Source: Sphingomonas faeni (GTDB taxonomy: Bacteria > Pseudomonadota > Alphaproteobacteria > Sphingomonadales > Sphingomonadaceae). Taken from it: DNA of 64,000 bases. The DNA is taken from NCBI RefSeq assembly GCF_023195535.1, contig NZ_JALPNF010000006.1:124001-188000 (forward strand), read 5' to 3'. This document shows positions 57,173 to 64,000 of this stretch, in pieces. The translations under genes and the position numbers were made by a program. The notes under the pieces were generated by a model, which worked only from the letters and a program-made list of their open reading frames with translations, ran no database searches and had not been told where the DNA came from. Every line of letters begins with the position of its first letter. The first letter of the stretch is position 1.

Positions 57173-57684
57173 TCCGCGCCTGTGTCGCGCTGGCCGCGAT
57201 AGCCGCATTTGCAGGACCCGCCGGGGCGCAGCTGCTCGGCAGCGATGCGGCGGCGTGTCGGCCGGGCGAAGGTCCGGCGATCGCAGTCGAAGTCACCGGA
57301 CTGAAGGATCGCATCGGCGAGTTGAAGCTCGAGCTCTATCCCGGGGATGAAGCCGATTTTCTGAAGGACGACCGCGTTCTGATCGCGGCAGGCAAGACGT
57401 TCCGGCGGGTGGTGGTGCCGACGCCTGCGAAGGGCGTGCCGATGCTGTGCATACGGGTGCCGCGGCTGGGCCGTTATGCGCTGTTGCTGACGCATAATCG
57501 CGATGGGAAGAACAAGTTCAGTTTCTGGACCGACGGCGCCGGGTTCGCGAGCAATTTGAAGCTCGGGCGATCGCGGCCCAAGGTCGAGCAGGCGCTGGTC
57601 GAGGTCGGTGCGGGGGTGACGACGGTGCGGATCACCGTGCAGTATCTGCGCGGGCTCGGCGGCTTCGGGCCCGTCACGCCATGA
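57169..57684 (+). CDS. DUF2141-like exported protein
   Basis: 171 residues. Signal peptide (IRACVALAAIAAFAGPAGAQ) and a beta-rich domain. The LLLTHNRDGKNKFSFWTDGAGFASN segment corresponds to the DUF2141 metal-site-like loop seen in the protein at 15688, with different residues. Starts at ATG 57169 (ATGA overlap with the membrane protein). Its TGA begins the chain of overlapping mini-frames leading into the GT4 gene. Role unknown. Confidence 0.8.
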   Translation: MIRACVALAAIAAFAGPAGAQLLGSDAAACRPGEGPAIAVEVTGLKDRIGELKLELYPGDEADFLKDDRVLIAAGKTFRRVVVPTPAKGVPMLCIRVPRLGRYALLLTHNRDGKNKFSFWTDGAGFASNLKLGRSRPKVEQALVEVGAGVTTVRITVQYLRGLGGFGPVTP

Positions 57685-57739
57685 GGGCCCGGCTGTGAGA
57701 CCCGGCTGCGAGAATCGTCCCGTGAGAATCGTCCCGTGA
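57681..57739 (+). promoter_or_regulatory. Overlapping stop/start chain in a tandemly duplicated spacer
   Basis: Frame 1: ATG 57681 (overlapping the DUF2141 stop) ends in TGA 57696-57698. Frame 2: GTG 57695 (GTGA overlap) runs 14 codons to TGA 57737-57739. The glycosyltransferase GTG is 57736 (GTGA overlap). The spacer is built of a 13-bp tandem repeat (57688-57713) and a 14-bp one (57710-57737). Ribosomes could reinitiate through it. Confidence 0.7.
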
Positions 57740-58920
57740 GAATTGTCGACGTCAACGAATTCTACTCGCCGACCGGCGGCGGCGTGCGGACCTATGTCGA
57801 CCGCAAGATGGGCATCATGGCGGACATGGGTCACGAACTGATCGTCGTCGCGCCCGGCAAGGAGGACCGCGTCGAGGAGCGACCGGGCGGCGGGCGGATC
57901 CTCTACCTCAAGTCGCCGGGGATGCCGTTCGATCGCAACTACGGGCTGTTCTGGGACCGGGCGGCGATCCACCGCGTGCTCGACGATCTGGATCCGGACG
58001 TGGTCGAGTGCTGCTCGCCGTGGCGCCCGGCGTGGTTCGTCGGCGACTGGCAGGGACGCGCGGTGAAGTCCTTCTTCATGCACAACGACAATATCGCGGC
58101 CTATGCGCAGCGCTGGTTCGCAGGCGTCGCGAGCCACGACCAGATCGAGCGCGGGTTCGCCTGGTACAGCCGGTACATGAACCGCTTTCTCGAGAAATAC
58201 GACGTCGTCGTCACCAACGGCCCGGCGCTGGAAAAGCGGTTGCGCGCGCGTGGCGTCCGGATCGATGCCGCAATGCCGCTGGGGATCGAGCGCGGGCATT
58301 TCTCCCCTGAGCTGCGCGATACGCGGTTACGCGCGGCGTTGCTGCGGCAGTGCGGCTTGCCCGAGGACGGCATGCTGCTGCTCGGGCTCGGGCGCCATCA
58401 CGGCGAGAAGCGCTGGCCCTTGGTGGTCGATGCGGTGGCGCGGGCAGGGGCGACTCTGCCGGTCGGACTGGTCCTGATCGGCGCGGGTGCGCAGACCAAG
58501 GCGATCCAGCGGCGGATCGGCGGATCGCCGCATATCCGGATGTTCGCGCCGGTCTATGACCGCGAGCGGCTCGCGCGGATCATGGCGAGTTGCGATGCGC
58601 TGATCCACGGGTCGGAGGCGGAGCCGTTCGGGCTGGTCGCGTCGGAGGCGATGGCGTCGGGCCTGCCGCTGATCGTGCCGGATACGGGCGGGTGCGCGGA
58701 AGTGGCCGACCGCCACGCCAGCGAACTCTATGCGGCGCGCGATGCGGAGAGTGCGGCGGCGGCGATCGGGCGGCTGTTTGCGCGGGATCCGGCTATGCTC
58801 CGGCGGGCGGCGGCGGTGGCGGCGCGGCATGTCCGTAGCGACCGCGAGCATGCGGTCGAACTCATGGACTATTATGCGGGGCTGGTCGCGGCGAAGCAGG
58901 GGCGCGGGCTGGCGGCCTGA
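57736..58920 (+). CDS. Glycosyltransferase family 4 protein
   Basis: 394 residues, GT-B fold. N-terminal RIVDVNEFYSPTGGGVRTYVDRKM acceptor domain, donor-domain start LLGLGRHHGEKRWPLVVDAV near residue 215 and the EX7E block EAEPFGLVASEAMASGLPLIVPDTGG near residue 295. Probably mannosyl- or glucosyl-type, but donor and acceptor are unknown. Start GTG 57736 overlaps the upstream mini-frame. Its 3' end overlaps the convergent GT39-like gene by 59 bp. Confidence 0.93.
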   Translation: MRIVDVNEFYSPTGGGVRTYVDRKMGIMADMGHELIVVAPGKEDRVEERPGGGRILYLKSPGMPFDRNYGLFWDRAAIHRVLDDLDPDVVECCSPWRPAWFVGDWQGRAVKSFFMHNDNIAAYAQRWFAGVASHDQIERGFAWYSRYMNRFLEKYDVVVTNGPALEKRLRARGVRIDAAMPLGIERGHFSPELRDTRLRAALLRQCGLPEDGMLLLGLGRHHGEKRWPLVVDAVARAGATLPVGLVLIGAGAQTKAIQRRIGGSPHIRMFAPVYDRERLARIMASCDALIHGSEAEPFGLVASEAMASGLPLIVPDTGGCAEVADRHASELYAARDAESAAAAIGRLFARDPAMLRRAAAVAARHVRSDREHAVELMDYYAGLVAAKQGRGLAA

Positions 58921-60286
58921 ACGCGGTGAAGCGCGTGCCGGGGATCGGGATCGGATTGTAACCGGCCTTGAGCGCGCCGGTGGCGAGGGCTTGGTCGAGG
59001 CTGGCGTCGCCGCTGGTCGCGGGGCCTTCGCCGCCGGTTAGGATCGTCGATCCGTCGAGTTTCATGCGCGCTCGTGAGATCAGGTGGAGCGCGCGTTCCT
59101 GGGATGCGGCTAGCAGGGTCGTGCTGCGGAAATAGAAGGGGCCGGTGGCGAAGGCGGGGTCCGGCAGGCGATTCGCTGCGGGGAGGATTTGCGGGGATAG
59201 CGTCGCGATCGGGCCTTCGACTCCGTGTCGGTCCAGCATGCGGCCGACCGCCCGGCCTTCGCGGAGGGCTTGGGTGAGCGACAGGCTATCCGAGTCCGCC
59301 AGCGCTGCGACCGAGGGGGCGAGGCCGGCGGTGGCGAATATCGCGACGGCGATCCGCCACGCGGGGCTTGGGGGCGGGATCAGCGACAGGCGGACGAACA
59401 GCGCGGGCAGGGCGGGGAGGAGATATTGGCGCCAGGTCGGGAACGGCAGCAGTGCGGCGATCAGGCCGGCGAGGATCAGCCAGTCGAGCAATCCCATTGT
59501 GCGGCGGTGCCATGCGTCGCGCGCGATCAGGGCTAGCGCGGGCAGGGCTGCGCCGAGTGCGAGGAACTTGAGCGTGTCGATCGCCTTGGCGGGCAGCGAC
59601 ATCTTCCACGGGCGTAGCGCGTAATATTCGGCGGGGCCGCGGGCCGGGAAGGTGAAGGTGCCGAATACGAAGCCGGCCGGGCTGGTGGCATAGGTCCAGG
59701 TGAAGAAGGCGACGACCGGGAGCGTGCCGAGCAGGATCGCGATGGGGCGGTGGCGGCGGTCGACCAGCGCGTAGAGGCCGTAGGCTAGCGCGGGGAACGC
59801 GTAGGAGATCTTCGCGGCGGCGGCGCTGGCGAGGAGGAGGCCGGCTAGCGCCGCGGTTTTTCGCGTGGTTGCAGGGCGGACGATCAGGGGGAGGGCTGCG
59901 GCTAGCAGGGCCGCGGGGAGCGCGTCGTTGCGGGCCGTGCCGATGCTGAAGAGGAGGATGTCGCAGGTGGCGAACAGGGCTGCGCAGGTGAGCGCGGCTT
60001 TGGGTTTTGCGCCGAGGGTTCGGGCTGCGGTGTGGACGAAGGCTATCGTCGCGACGCCGAGGAGGGCGTTGAGGATGCGGAGGGCTGGCCAGGTCCAGCT
60101 TTGGGCCAGGGCTGCGATGGGGGCGAACAGGTAGGGCTGGAGCGGGGTCTGGAGGTAGGCGAAGTCTCGGTACGGGAGGAGGCCGTGGGCGGTTAGCGCG
60201 GCGGCGGCGACGTATTGGGATTCGTCGTGGTCTACCGGGCGGAGGAGGGCGAGGGTGACGAAGAGGATCGCTAGCCCTGCGAGCAT
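58862..60286 (-). CDS. GT39/PMT-like membrane glycosyltransferase
   Basis: 474 residues with about ten membrane helices. The first extracytoplasmic loop carries the acidic motif VDHDESQYVAAA near residue 20, characteristic of polyprenyl-phosphate-sugar-dependent GT-C enzymes (ArnT/PMT type), followed by LPYRDFAYLQTPLQPYLF. Translation probably starts at ATG 60286; the open frame extending to 60403 reads through a family A repeat (SPAKAGAQS). Acceptor unknown. Convergent overlap with the GT4 gene. Confidence 0.86.
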   Translation of the reverse strand: MLAGLAILFVTLALLRPVDHDESQYVAAAALTAHGLLPYRDFAYLQTPLQPYLFAPIAALAQSWTWPALRILNALLGVATIAFVHTAARTLGAKPKAALTCAALFATCDILLFSIGTARNDALPAALLAAALPLIVRPATTRKTAALAGLLLASAAAAKISYAFPALAYGLYALVDRRHRPIAILLGTLPVVAFFTWTYATSPAGFVFGTFTFPARGPAEYYALRPWKMSLPAKAIDTLKFLALGAALPALALIARDAWHRRTMGLLDWLILAGLIAALLPFPTWRQYLLPALPALFVRLSLIPPPSPAWRIAVAIFATAGLAPSVAALADSDSLSLTQALREGRAVGRMLDRHGVEGPIATLSPQILPAANRLPDPAFATGPFYFRSTTLLAASQERALHLISRARMKLDGSTILTGGEGPATSGDASLDQALATGALKAGYNPIPIPGTRFTAFRPPARAPASPRPAPHNSP

Positions 60287-60297
60287 CAGAAGTGTGT

Positions 60298-60350
60298 TCA
60301 CTCGCGAAGGCGGGTGCACAGACTGGGCACCCGCCTTCGCGGGTGAACAT
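60298..60350. repeat. Palindromic repeat, family A
   Basis: Arms TCACTCGCGAAGGCGGGTGC and CACCCGCCTTCGCGGGTG. Directly upstream of the GT39-like start. Confidence 0.85.
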
Positions 60351-60399
60351 GGTTGGGGAGGGGTGTGCTCAACCACGAATGCCACCGCCTCGCTTCCCG

Positions 60400-60503
60400 C
60401 CACCCCGGCGGAGGCCGGGGCCCAATTGGGGGACGGTTATGATTGAGGACGGCGCTCCGTTACCGCGGCCTTCCCAATTGGGCCCCGGCCTTCGCCGGGG
60501 TGG
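60400..60503. repeat. Palindromic repeat, family B
   Basis: Arms CACCCCGGCGGAGGCCGGGG and CCCCGGCCTTCGCCGGGGTG, just beyond the ubiG stop. Confidence 0.85.
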
Positions 60504-60520
60504 AGGGGAAGGGGGCAAGG

Positions 60521-61261
60521 TCAGGCTTTTACCGCGGTCAGGAAATAGTCGAGGCTCGTCGAATCGCTCAGCGTGAACCCGGTCGCCGGCGAGAAGCTCA
60601 GCCCGCGCGTATCCGTCACGCGGAGACCTGCGTCCTTCAGCAGCGCGGTCAGTTCCTCGGGCGTCAGGAACTTGTTCCAGTCGTGCGTGCCCTTGGGAAT
60701 CACCCCGGCACCTTCCGCCACGGTGATCATCGCCAATCGTGACAACGGGGTCCGGTTGGGCGTCGACAAGATCAGCAACCCGCCCTCCGCCAGCGTCCGC
60801 GCCAGGCCTCGAACAAAGCCGGCGGGGTCGCTGACATGCTCGATCACCTCGAGGCTGGTGACGAGATCGAACTGCCCGACCAGCCCCTCGACACCCCCTG
60901 CGCGATAGTCGATCGCCAGCCCGCTCTGGCCTGCATGTATCTCCGCCACCGCGATATTCTCGGGCGCTGCATCGATCCCCGTGACCGCCGCGCCGAGCCG
61001 GGCGAGCGGTTCGCACAGCAGCCCTGCGCCGCAGCCGACGTCGAGCGCGGTCTTGCCCGCCAGCGGCGTGAAGGTCGAACCATCGCCACCCCAATGCGCG
61101 TCGACCTGTTCGCGAATGTAGCGCAGGCGCGGCGGGTTGAGCTTGTGGAGCGGGGCGGACGAGCCCTTCGGATCCCACCAGTCCTTCGCCATCGTGCCGA
61201 AATGCGCGGCCTCGCGCGGATCGATTGTTGCGCCGTTTACGGTGTCACTTGCCAGTATCAT
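60521..61261 (-). CDS. ubiG: Ubiquinone biosynthesis O-methyltransferase UbiG
   Basis: 246 residues. Both O-methylation steps of ubiquinone synthesis. TIDPREAAHFGTMAKDWWDPKGSSAPLHKLNPPRLRYIR is the family's N-terminal signature (shown by blocks FGTMAKDWWDP and LHKLNPPR), followed by the SAM motif LDVGCGAGLLCEPLARLGA near residue 75 and CNOP-type TPNRTPLSRL. Divergent from lysC with 52 bp between starts. Confidence 0.97.
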   Translation of the reverse strand: MILASDTVNGATIDPREAAHFGTMAKDWWDPKGSSAPLHKLNPPRLRYIREQVDAHWGGDGSTFTPLAGKTALDVGCGAGLLCEPLARLGAAVTGIDAAPENIAVAEIHAGQSGLAIDYRAGGVEGLVGQFDLVTSLEVIEHVSDPAGFVRGLARTLAEGGLLILSTPNRTPLSRLAMITVAEGAGVIPKGTHDWNKFLTPEELTALLKDAGLRVTDTRGLSFSPATGFTLSDSTSLDYFLTAVKA

Positions 61262-61313
61262 GCGCGCTACCTATCAGGGCCGCCGCTTCGACCCAAAGGG
61301 ATTTGCGCTGCCA

Positions 61314-62567
61314 ATGGCCCGTATCGTGATGAAATTCGGCGGGACGTCGATGGCTGGGATCGAGCGGATCCGCAACGTCGCCGCGCGCGTGAAGCGCGAA
61401 GTCGACGCCGGCAACCAGGTCGCCGTCGTCGTCTCCGCGATGGCGGGCGAGACCGACCGGCTGGTCGGCTTCTGCCGCGAGGCGTCGTCGCTGTACGATG
61501 CGAAGGAATATGACGTCGTCGTCTCGGCCGGCGAGCAGATTACGAGTGGTTTGCTCGCGATCGCGCTCCAGGCGGCTGGGTGCAAGGCCCGGTCGTGGCT
61601 CGGCTGGCAGTTGCCGATCAACACGTCGGACGCGCATGGATCTGCACGCATCGGCGAGATCGACACGGCCGCGCTCGACGCGAGCCTTGCTGACGGTGTC
61701 GTGGCCGTGATTCCCGGTTTCCAGGGTGTCGCGGACGGCCAGCGCGTTACCACGCTCGGCCGCGGCGGCTCGGATACGTCGGCGGTCGCGATGGCGGCGG
61801 CGATGAAGGCGGATCGCTGCGACATCTATACCGACGTCGATGGCGTCTACACGACCGACCCCAGGATCGTGCCGCGCGCGCGCAAACTCAGCAAGGTCAC
61901 GTACGAAGAGATGCTGGAACTCGCCAGCGTCGGTGCCAAGGTGCTGCAGACGCGGTCTGTAGGCCTGGCGATGAAAGAGAATGTGCGCGTGCGCGTGCTG
62001 TCTTCGTTCGAAGACGGCGATACCAATGACGGACATCGTGGCACGCTCATCGTGGGCGAAGAGGAAATCGACGATATGGAACGCCAGCTCATCACCGGCA
62101 TCGCGCACGACAAGAACGAGGCGAAGATCACCCTGACGCAGGTCAGCGATCGGCCGGGTTCGGTCGCCGCGATCTTCGCACCGCTCGCCGAGGCGGGAAT
62201 CAACGTCGACATGATCGTGCAGAACGTCGCGCATTCGACCGGCTCCACGGACGTGACGTTCACGGTGCCGTCGGCGGATCTGGCGCGCTCGCTCGACGTG
62301 CTCGACAAGGCGAAGGACGCGATCGGCTATGCGACGATCGTCCACGACACGCGCGTCGCCAAGGTGTCGGTGGTCGGTGTCGGGATGCGCAGCCATGCGG
62401 GCGTCGCGTCGACGATGTTCACCACGCTCGGCGAGCGCGGGATCAACATCCAGGCGATCGCGACGTCGGAGATCAAGGTCAGCGTGCTGATCGAAGAGGA
62501 TTATACCGAGCTGGCGGTGCGCGTGCTGCACACCGCGTACGGTCTCGATGCCGAGGATGCGGCTTGA
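61314..62567 (+). CDS. lysC: Aspartate kinase
   Basis: 417 residues. First step of the lysine, threonine and methionine pathway. Catalytic KFGGTSMAG at residues 7-15, GRGGSDTSAVAMAAAMKADRCDIYTDVDGVYTTDPR near residue 145 and two C-terminal ACT domains (about 265-340 and 345-417) for feedback control. ATG 61314 is chosen because upstream frame overlaps ubiG. Length matches the single alpha/beta-type enzyme of alphaproteobacteria. Confidence 0.98.
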   Translation: MARIVMKFGGTSMAGIERIRNVAARVKREVDAGNQVAVVVSAMAGETDRLVGFCREASSLYDAKEYDVVVSAGEQITSGLLAIALQAAGCKARSWLGWQLPINTSDAHGSARIGEIDTAALDASLADGVVAVIPGFQGVADGQRVTTLGRGGSDTSAVAMAAAMKADRCDIYTDVDGVYTTDPRIVPRARKLSKVTYEEMLELASVGAKVLQTRSVGLAMKENVRVRVLSSFEDGDTNDGHRGTLIVGEEEIDDMERQLITGIAHDKNEAKITLTQVSDRPGSVAAIFAPLAEAGINVDMIVQNVAHSTGSTDVTFTVPSADLARSLDVLDKAKDAIGYATIVHDTRVAKVSVVGVGMRSHAGVASTMFTTLGERGINIQAIATSEIKVSVLIEEDYTELAVRVLHTAYGLDAEDAA

Positions 62568-62606
62568 GTTTGAACGCCGTCCTGGAAGTGGTCGCCTCTG
62601 GCCGAT

Positions 62607-62660
62607 CCGTCACCCCAACCCACGCCACCATCCCAGCCTACGCCGTCATCTCAGCCCACG
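62607..62660. repeat. 18-bp tandem reiteration before a family G element
   Basis: Three degenerate 18-base units starting at 62607, 62625 and 62643 (for example CCGTCACCCCAACCCACG), each resembling the head of the family G palindrome that follows. Confidence 0.8.
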
Positions 62661-62661
62661 C

Positions 62662-62743
62662 CGTCACCCCAGCGAAAGCTGGGGTCTCCCGCGGCAAGGG
62701 CGCGCGCTATCACCGGGAGATCCCAGCTTTCGCTGGGATGACG
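62662..62743. repeat. Palindromic repeat, family G
   Basis: CGTCACCCCAGCGAAAGCTG and CAGCTTTCGCTGGGATGACG, in the 277-bp spacer between lysC and the nitronate monooxygenase gene. Confidence 0.9.
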
Positions 62744-62839
62744 GATGTGGTTGGGATGACGGATAGATTCGCAAAGGCCGGCAGATTTGCAAAGGCCGGC
62801 AGATTTGCGAATATCGGCAGGGTTGCGACGACGGGGATG
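62732..62839. repeat. 18-bp periodic sequence after the family G element
   Basis: Units start at 62732, 62750, 62768, 62786, 62804 and 62822. The first two copy the right end of the palindrome (GCTGGGATGACGGATGTG / GTTGGGATGACGGATAGA); the next three copy TTTGCAAAGGCCGGCAGA. The sixth is weak. Confidence 0.78.
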
Positions 62840-62844
62840 GATGC

Positions 62845-63864
62845 ATGACGATCGGTACTGAGCGGCTGGCCCGCCGGATGGCGCGCGGCGCCGCATTCCT
62901 CGGGTCGGAGGTTGCGATCCTCGGCGGCGCGATGTCCTGGGTGAGCGAACGTCATCTCGTCTCCGCGATCTCGAACGCGGGCGGGTTTGGCGTGATCGCG
63001 TGCGGGGCGATGACGCCCGCGCTGCTCGATACCGAGATCGCCGCGACCAAGGCGATGACCGACAAGCCGTTCGGCGTGAACCTCATCACGATGCACCCCG
63101 ACCTGTTCGAGCTGATCGCGGTCTGCGCGAAGCACAAGGTCGGCCACGTCGTGCTCGCGGGTGGCCTGCCGCTCAAGGGCAGCATCGAGGCGATCAAGGA
63201 AACCGGCGCGAAGCTGATCGCGTTCTCGCCTGCGCTGGCGCTCGCGAAGAAGCTGATTCGCTCGGGTGTCGACGCGCTGGTGATCGAGGGCATGGAGGCC
63301 GGCGGCCATATCGGCCCGGTCTCGACCAGCGTGCTCGCGCAGGAAATGCTGCCCGAGATCGCCGAGCAAGTTCCCGTGTTCGTCGCGGGCGGGATCGGTC
63401 GCGGCGAAGCGATCGCCGGGTATCTCGACATGGGTGCGGCGGGCGTCCAGCTCGGCACGCTGTTCGTGTGCGCGACCGAATCGATCGCGCACGCCAATTT
63501 CAAGAAAGCGTTCATCCGCGCCTCGGCGCGCGATGCGATCGCCAGTGTGCAGATCGATGCGCGGCTTCCGGTGATCCCGGTCCGCGCGCTGAAGAACGCG
63601 TCGAGCGAGTTGTTCACGGCGAAGCAGCGTGAGGTTGCCGGGCATCTGGATGGTGGTCGGGTCGAGATGGCCGAGGCGCAGTTGCAGATCGAGCATTACT
63701 GGGCGGGTGCGCTGCGCCGCGCGGTGATCGACGGCGATGTCGAGCACGGCTCGGTGATGGCAGGCCAGTCGGTCGGCATGGTCAAGCGCGAGGAGCCCGT
63801 CGCGGACATCATCGCCGGGCTGATGGCGCAGGCCGCGGCGGCGCTGGAAGCACGCGCGGTTTAA
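62845..63864 (+). CDS. Nitronate monooxygenase / 2-nitropropane dioxygenase-family flavoprotein
   Basis: 339 residues, FMN TIM barrel. Seen: LGSEVAILGGAMSWVSERHLVSAISNAGGFGVIACGAM at the N-terminus (as two blocks), the EGMEAGGHIGP segment near residue 152 with the catalytic-type histidine, and the phosphate-binding VAGGIGRGEAIAGYLDMGAAGVQLGTLF near residue 177. Paralogous families include FabK enoyl-ACP reductases, so the exact substrate is open. ATG 62845 follows GATGG and the 18-bp repeats. Confidence 0.9.
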   Translation: MTIGTERLARRMARGAAFLGSEVAILGGAMSWVSERHLVSAISNAGGFGVIACGAMTPALLDTEIAATKAMTDKPFGVNLITMHPDLFELIAVCAKHKVGHVVLAGGLPLKGSIEAIKETGAKLIAFSPALALAKKLIRSGVDALVIEGMEAGGHIGPVSTSVLAQEMLPEIAEQVPVFVAGGIGRGEAIAGYLDMGAAGVQLGTLFVCATESIAHANFKKAFIRASARDAIASVQIDARLPVIPVRALKNASSELFTAKQREVAGHLDGGRVEMAEAQLQIEHYWAGALRRAVIDGDVEHGSVMAGQSVGMVKREEPVADIIAGLMAQAAAALEARAV

Positions 63865-63873
63865 GGCGGTTCT

Positions 63874-64000
63874 GATCCTCCCCCGCAAGGGGGAGGTGGC
63901 AGGCTCTTGCCTGACGGAGGGGGAGGTTAGCGCCGACTTCTGTTCCGTGTCCTCCCCCTCCGTCGCCTAAGGGCGCCACCTCCCCCTTGCGGGGGAGGAT
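63874..64000. repeat. Palindromic repeat, family E
   Basis: Arms CCTCCCCCGCAAGGGGGAGG and CCTCCCCCTTGCGGGGGAGG; the copy reaches the end of the window and may continue by a few bases. Confidence 0.87.

Overview
The window is a GC-rich, gene-dense chromosomal segment from an alphaproteobacterium, most likely a sphingomonad (Sphingomonas or a close relative). The evidence is a CrtB/CrtI/CrtY carotenoid set, an ALAS-type hemA (C4 haem pathway), the alphaproteobacterial cta-SURF1-thrC order, an Atm1-type ABC exporter, and many short intergenic palindromes with capped hairpins. I see no rRNA, tRNA, CRISPR array, prophage or complete insertion sequence.

Layout. 1-1.6 kb: end of a PII gene and amtB (nitrogen sensing and ammonium uptake). 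2.5-5.1 kb: recQ operon on the minus strand with a TIGR01244-type phosphatase-like protein and a small membrane protein. 5.3-6.3 kb: an orphan restriction-type nuclease-domain protein. 6.8-9 kb: Atm1-like exporter and a small protein. 9-16.1 kb: carotenoid region (crtY-crtI, a LOG gene, crtB, a histidine-box hydroxylase, a DUF2141 protein). 16.2-20.7 kb: MipA-type porin, two exported ferritin-like paralogues and an outer-membrane barrel. 21.2-23.3 kb: TPP riboswitch and thiC. 23.4-28.6 kb: dprA/plsY, murI, hemA, Uma2 protein, DUF3429 protein. 28.6-30.3 kb: ECF sigma/anti-sigma operon with a lipoprotein. 30.6-34.4 kb: rpiB-glyA-small ORF-nrdR, then a GIY-YIG/TrmJ fused frame. 34.5-40.5 kb: chorismate mutase, rpsD, S9 peptidase, M28 peptidase, agmatine deiminase. 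40.8-50.5 kb: the aa3-type cytochrome oxidase locus on the minus strand (ctaC, ctaD, ctaB, small ORF, ctaG, ctaE, DUF983, SURF1) followed by thrC and an rRNA-type methyltransferase. 51-54.9 kb: pyrE-pdxJ-acpS-lepB-AI-2E-type permease. 55-60.3 kb: glycosyltransferase cluster with an unrecognised membrane protein and a second DUF2141 protein. 60.5-63.9 kb: ubiG, lysC and a nitronate monooxygenase-family gene.

Most of the window is ordinary core metabolism. The unusual material lies in the spacers and at gene junctions. At least seven palindromic element families share one plan: a short hairpin, often with a GNRA-like loop, at each end in opposite orientation, and in four families a conserved CGTCA head. 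Two of these elements are preceded by tandem degenerate copies of their own head (21 bp at 50.66 kb, 18 bp at 62.6 kb). One element has entered a reading frame and joins a GIY-YIG domain to TrmJ. At 57.68-57.74 kb a tandemly duplicated spacer forms a chain of three overlapping stop/start junctions leading into a glycosyltransferase. thiC has a TPP aptamer followed by a hairpin that covers its ribosome binding site. Gene names rest on motif recognition from memory; no database search was run.
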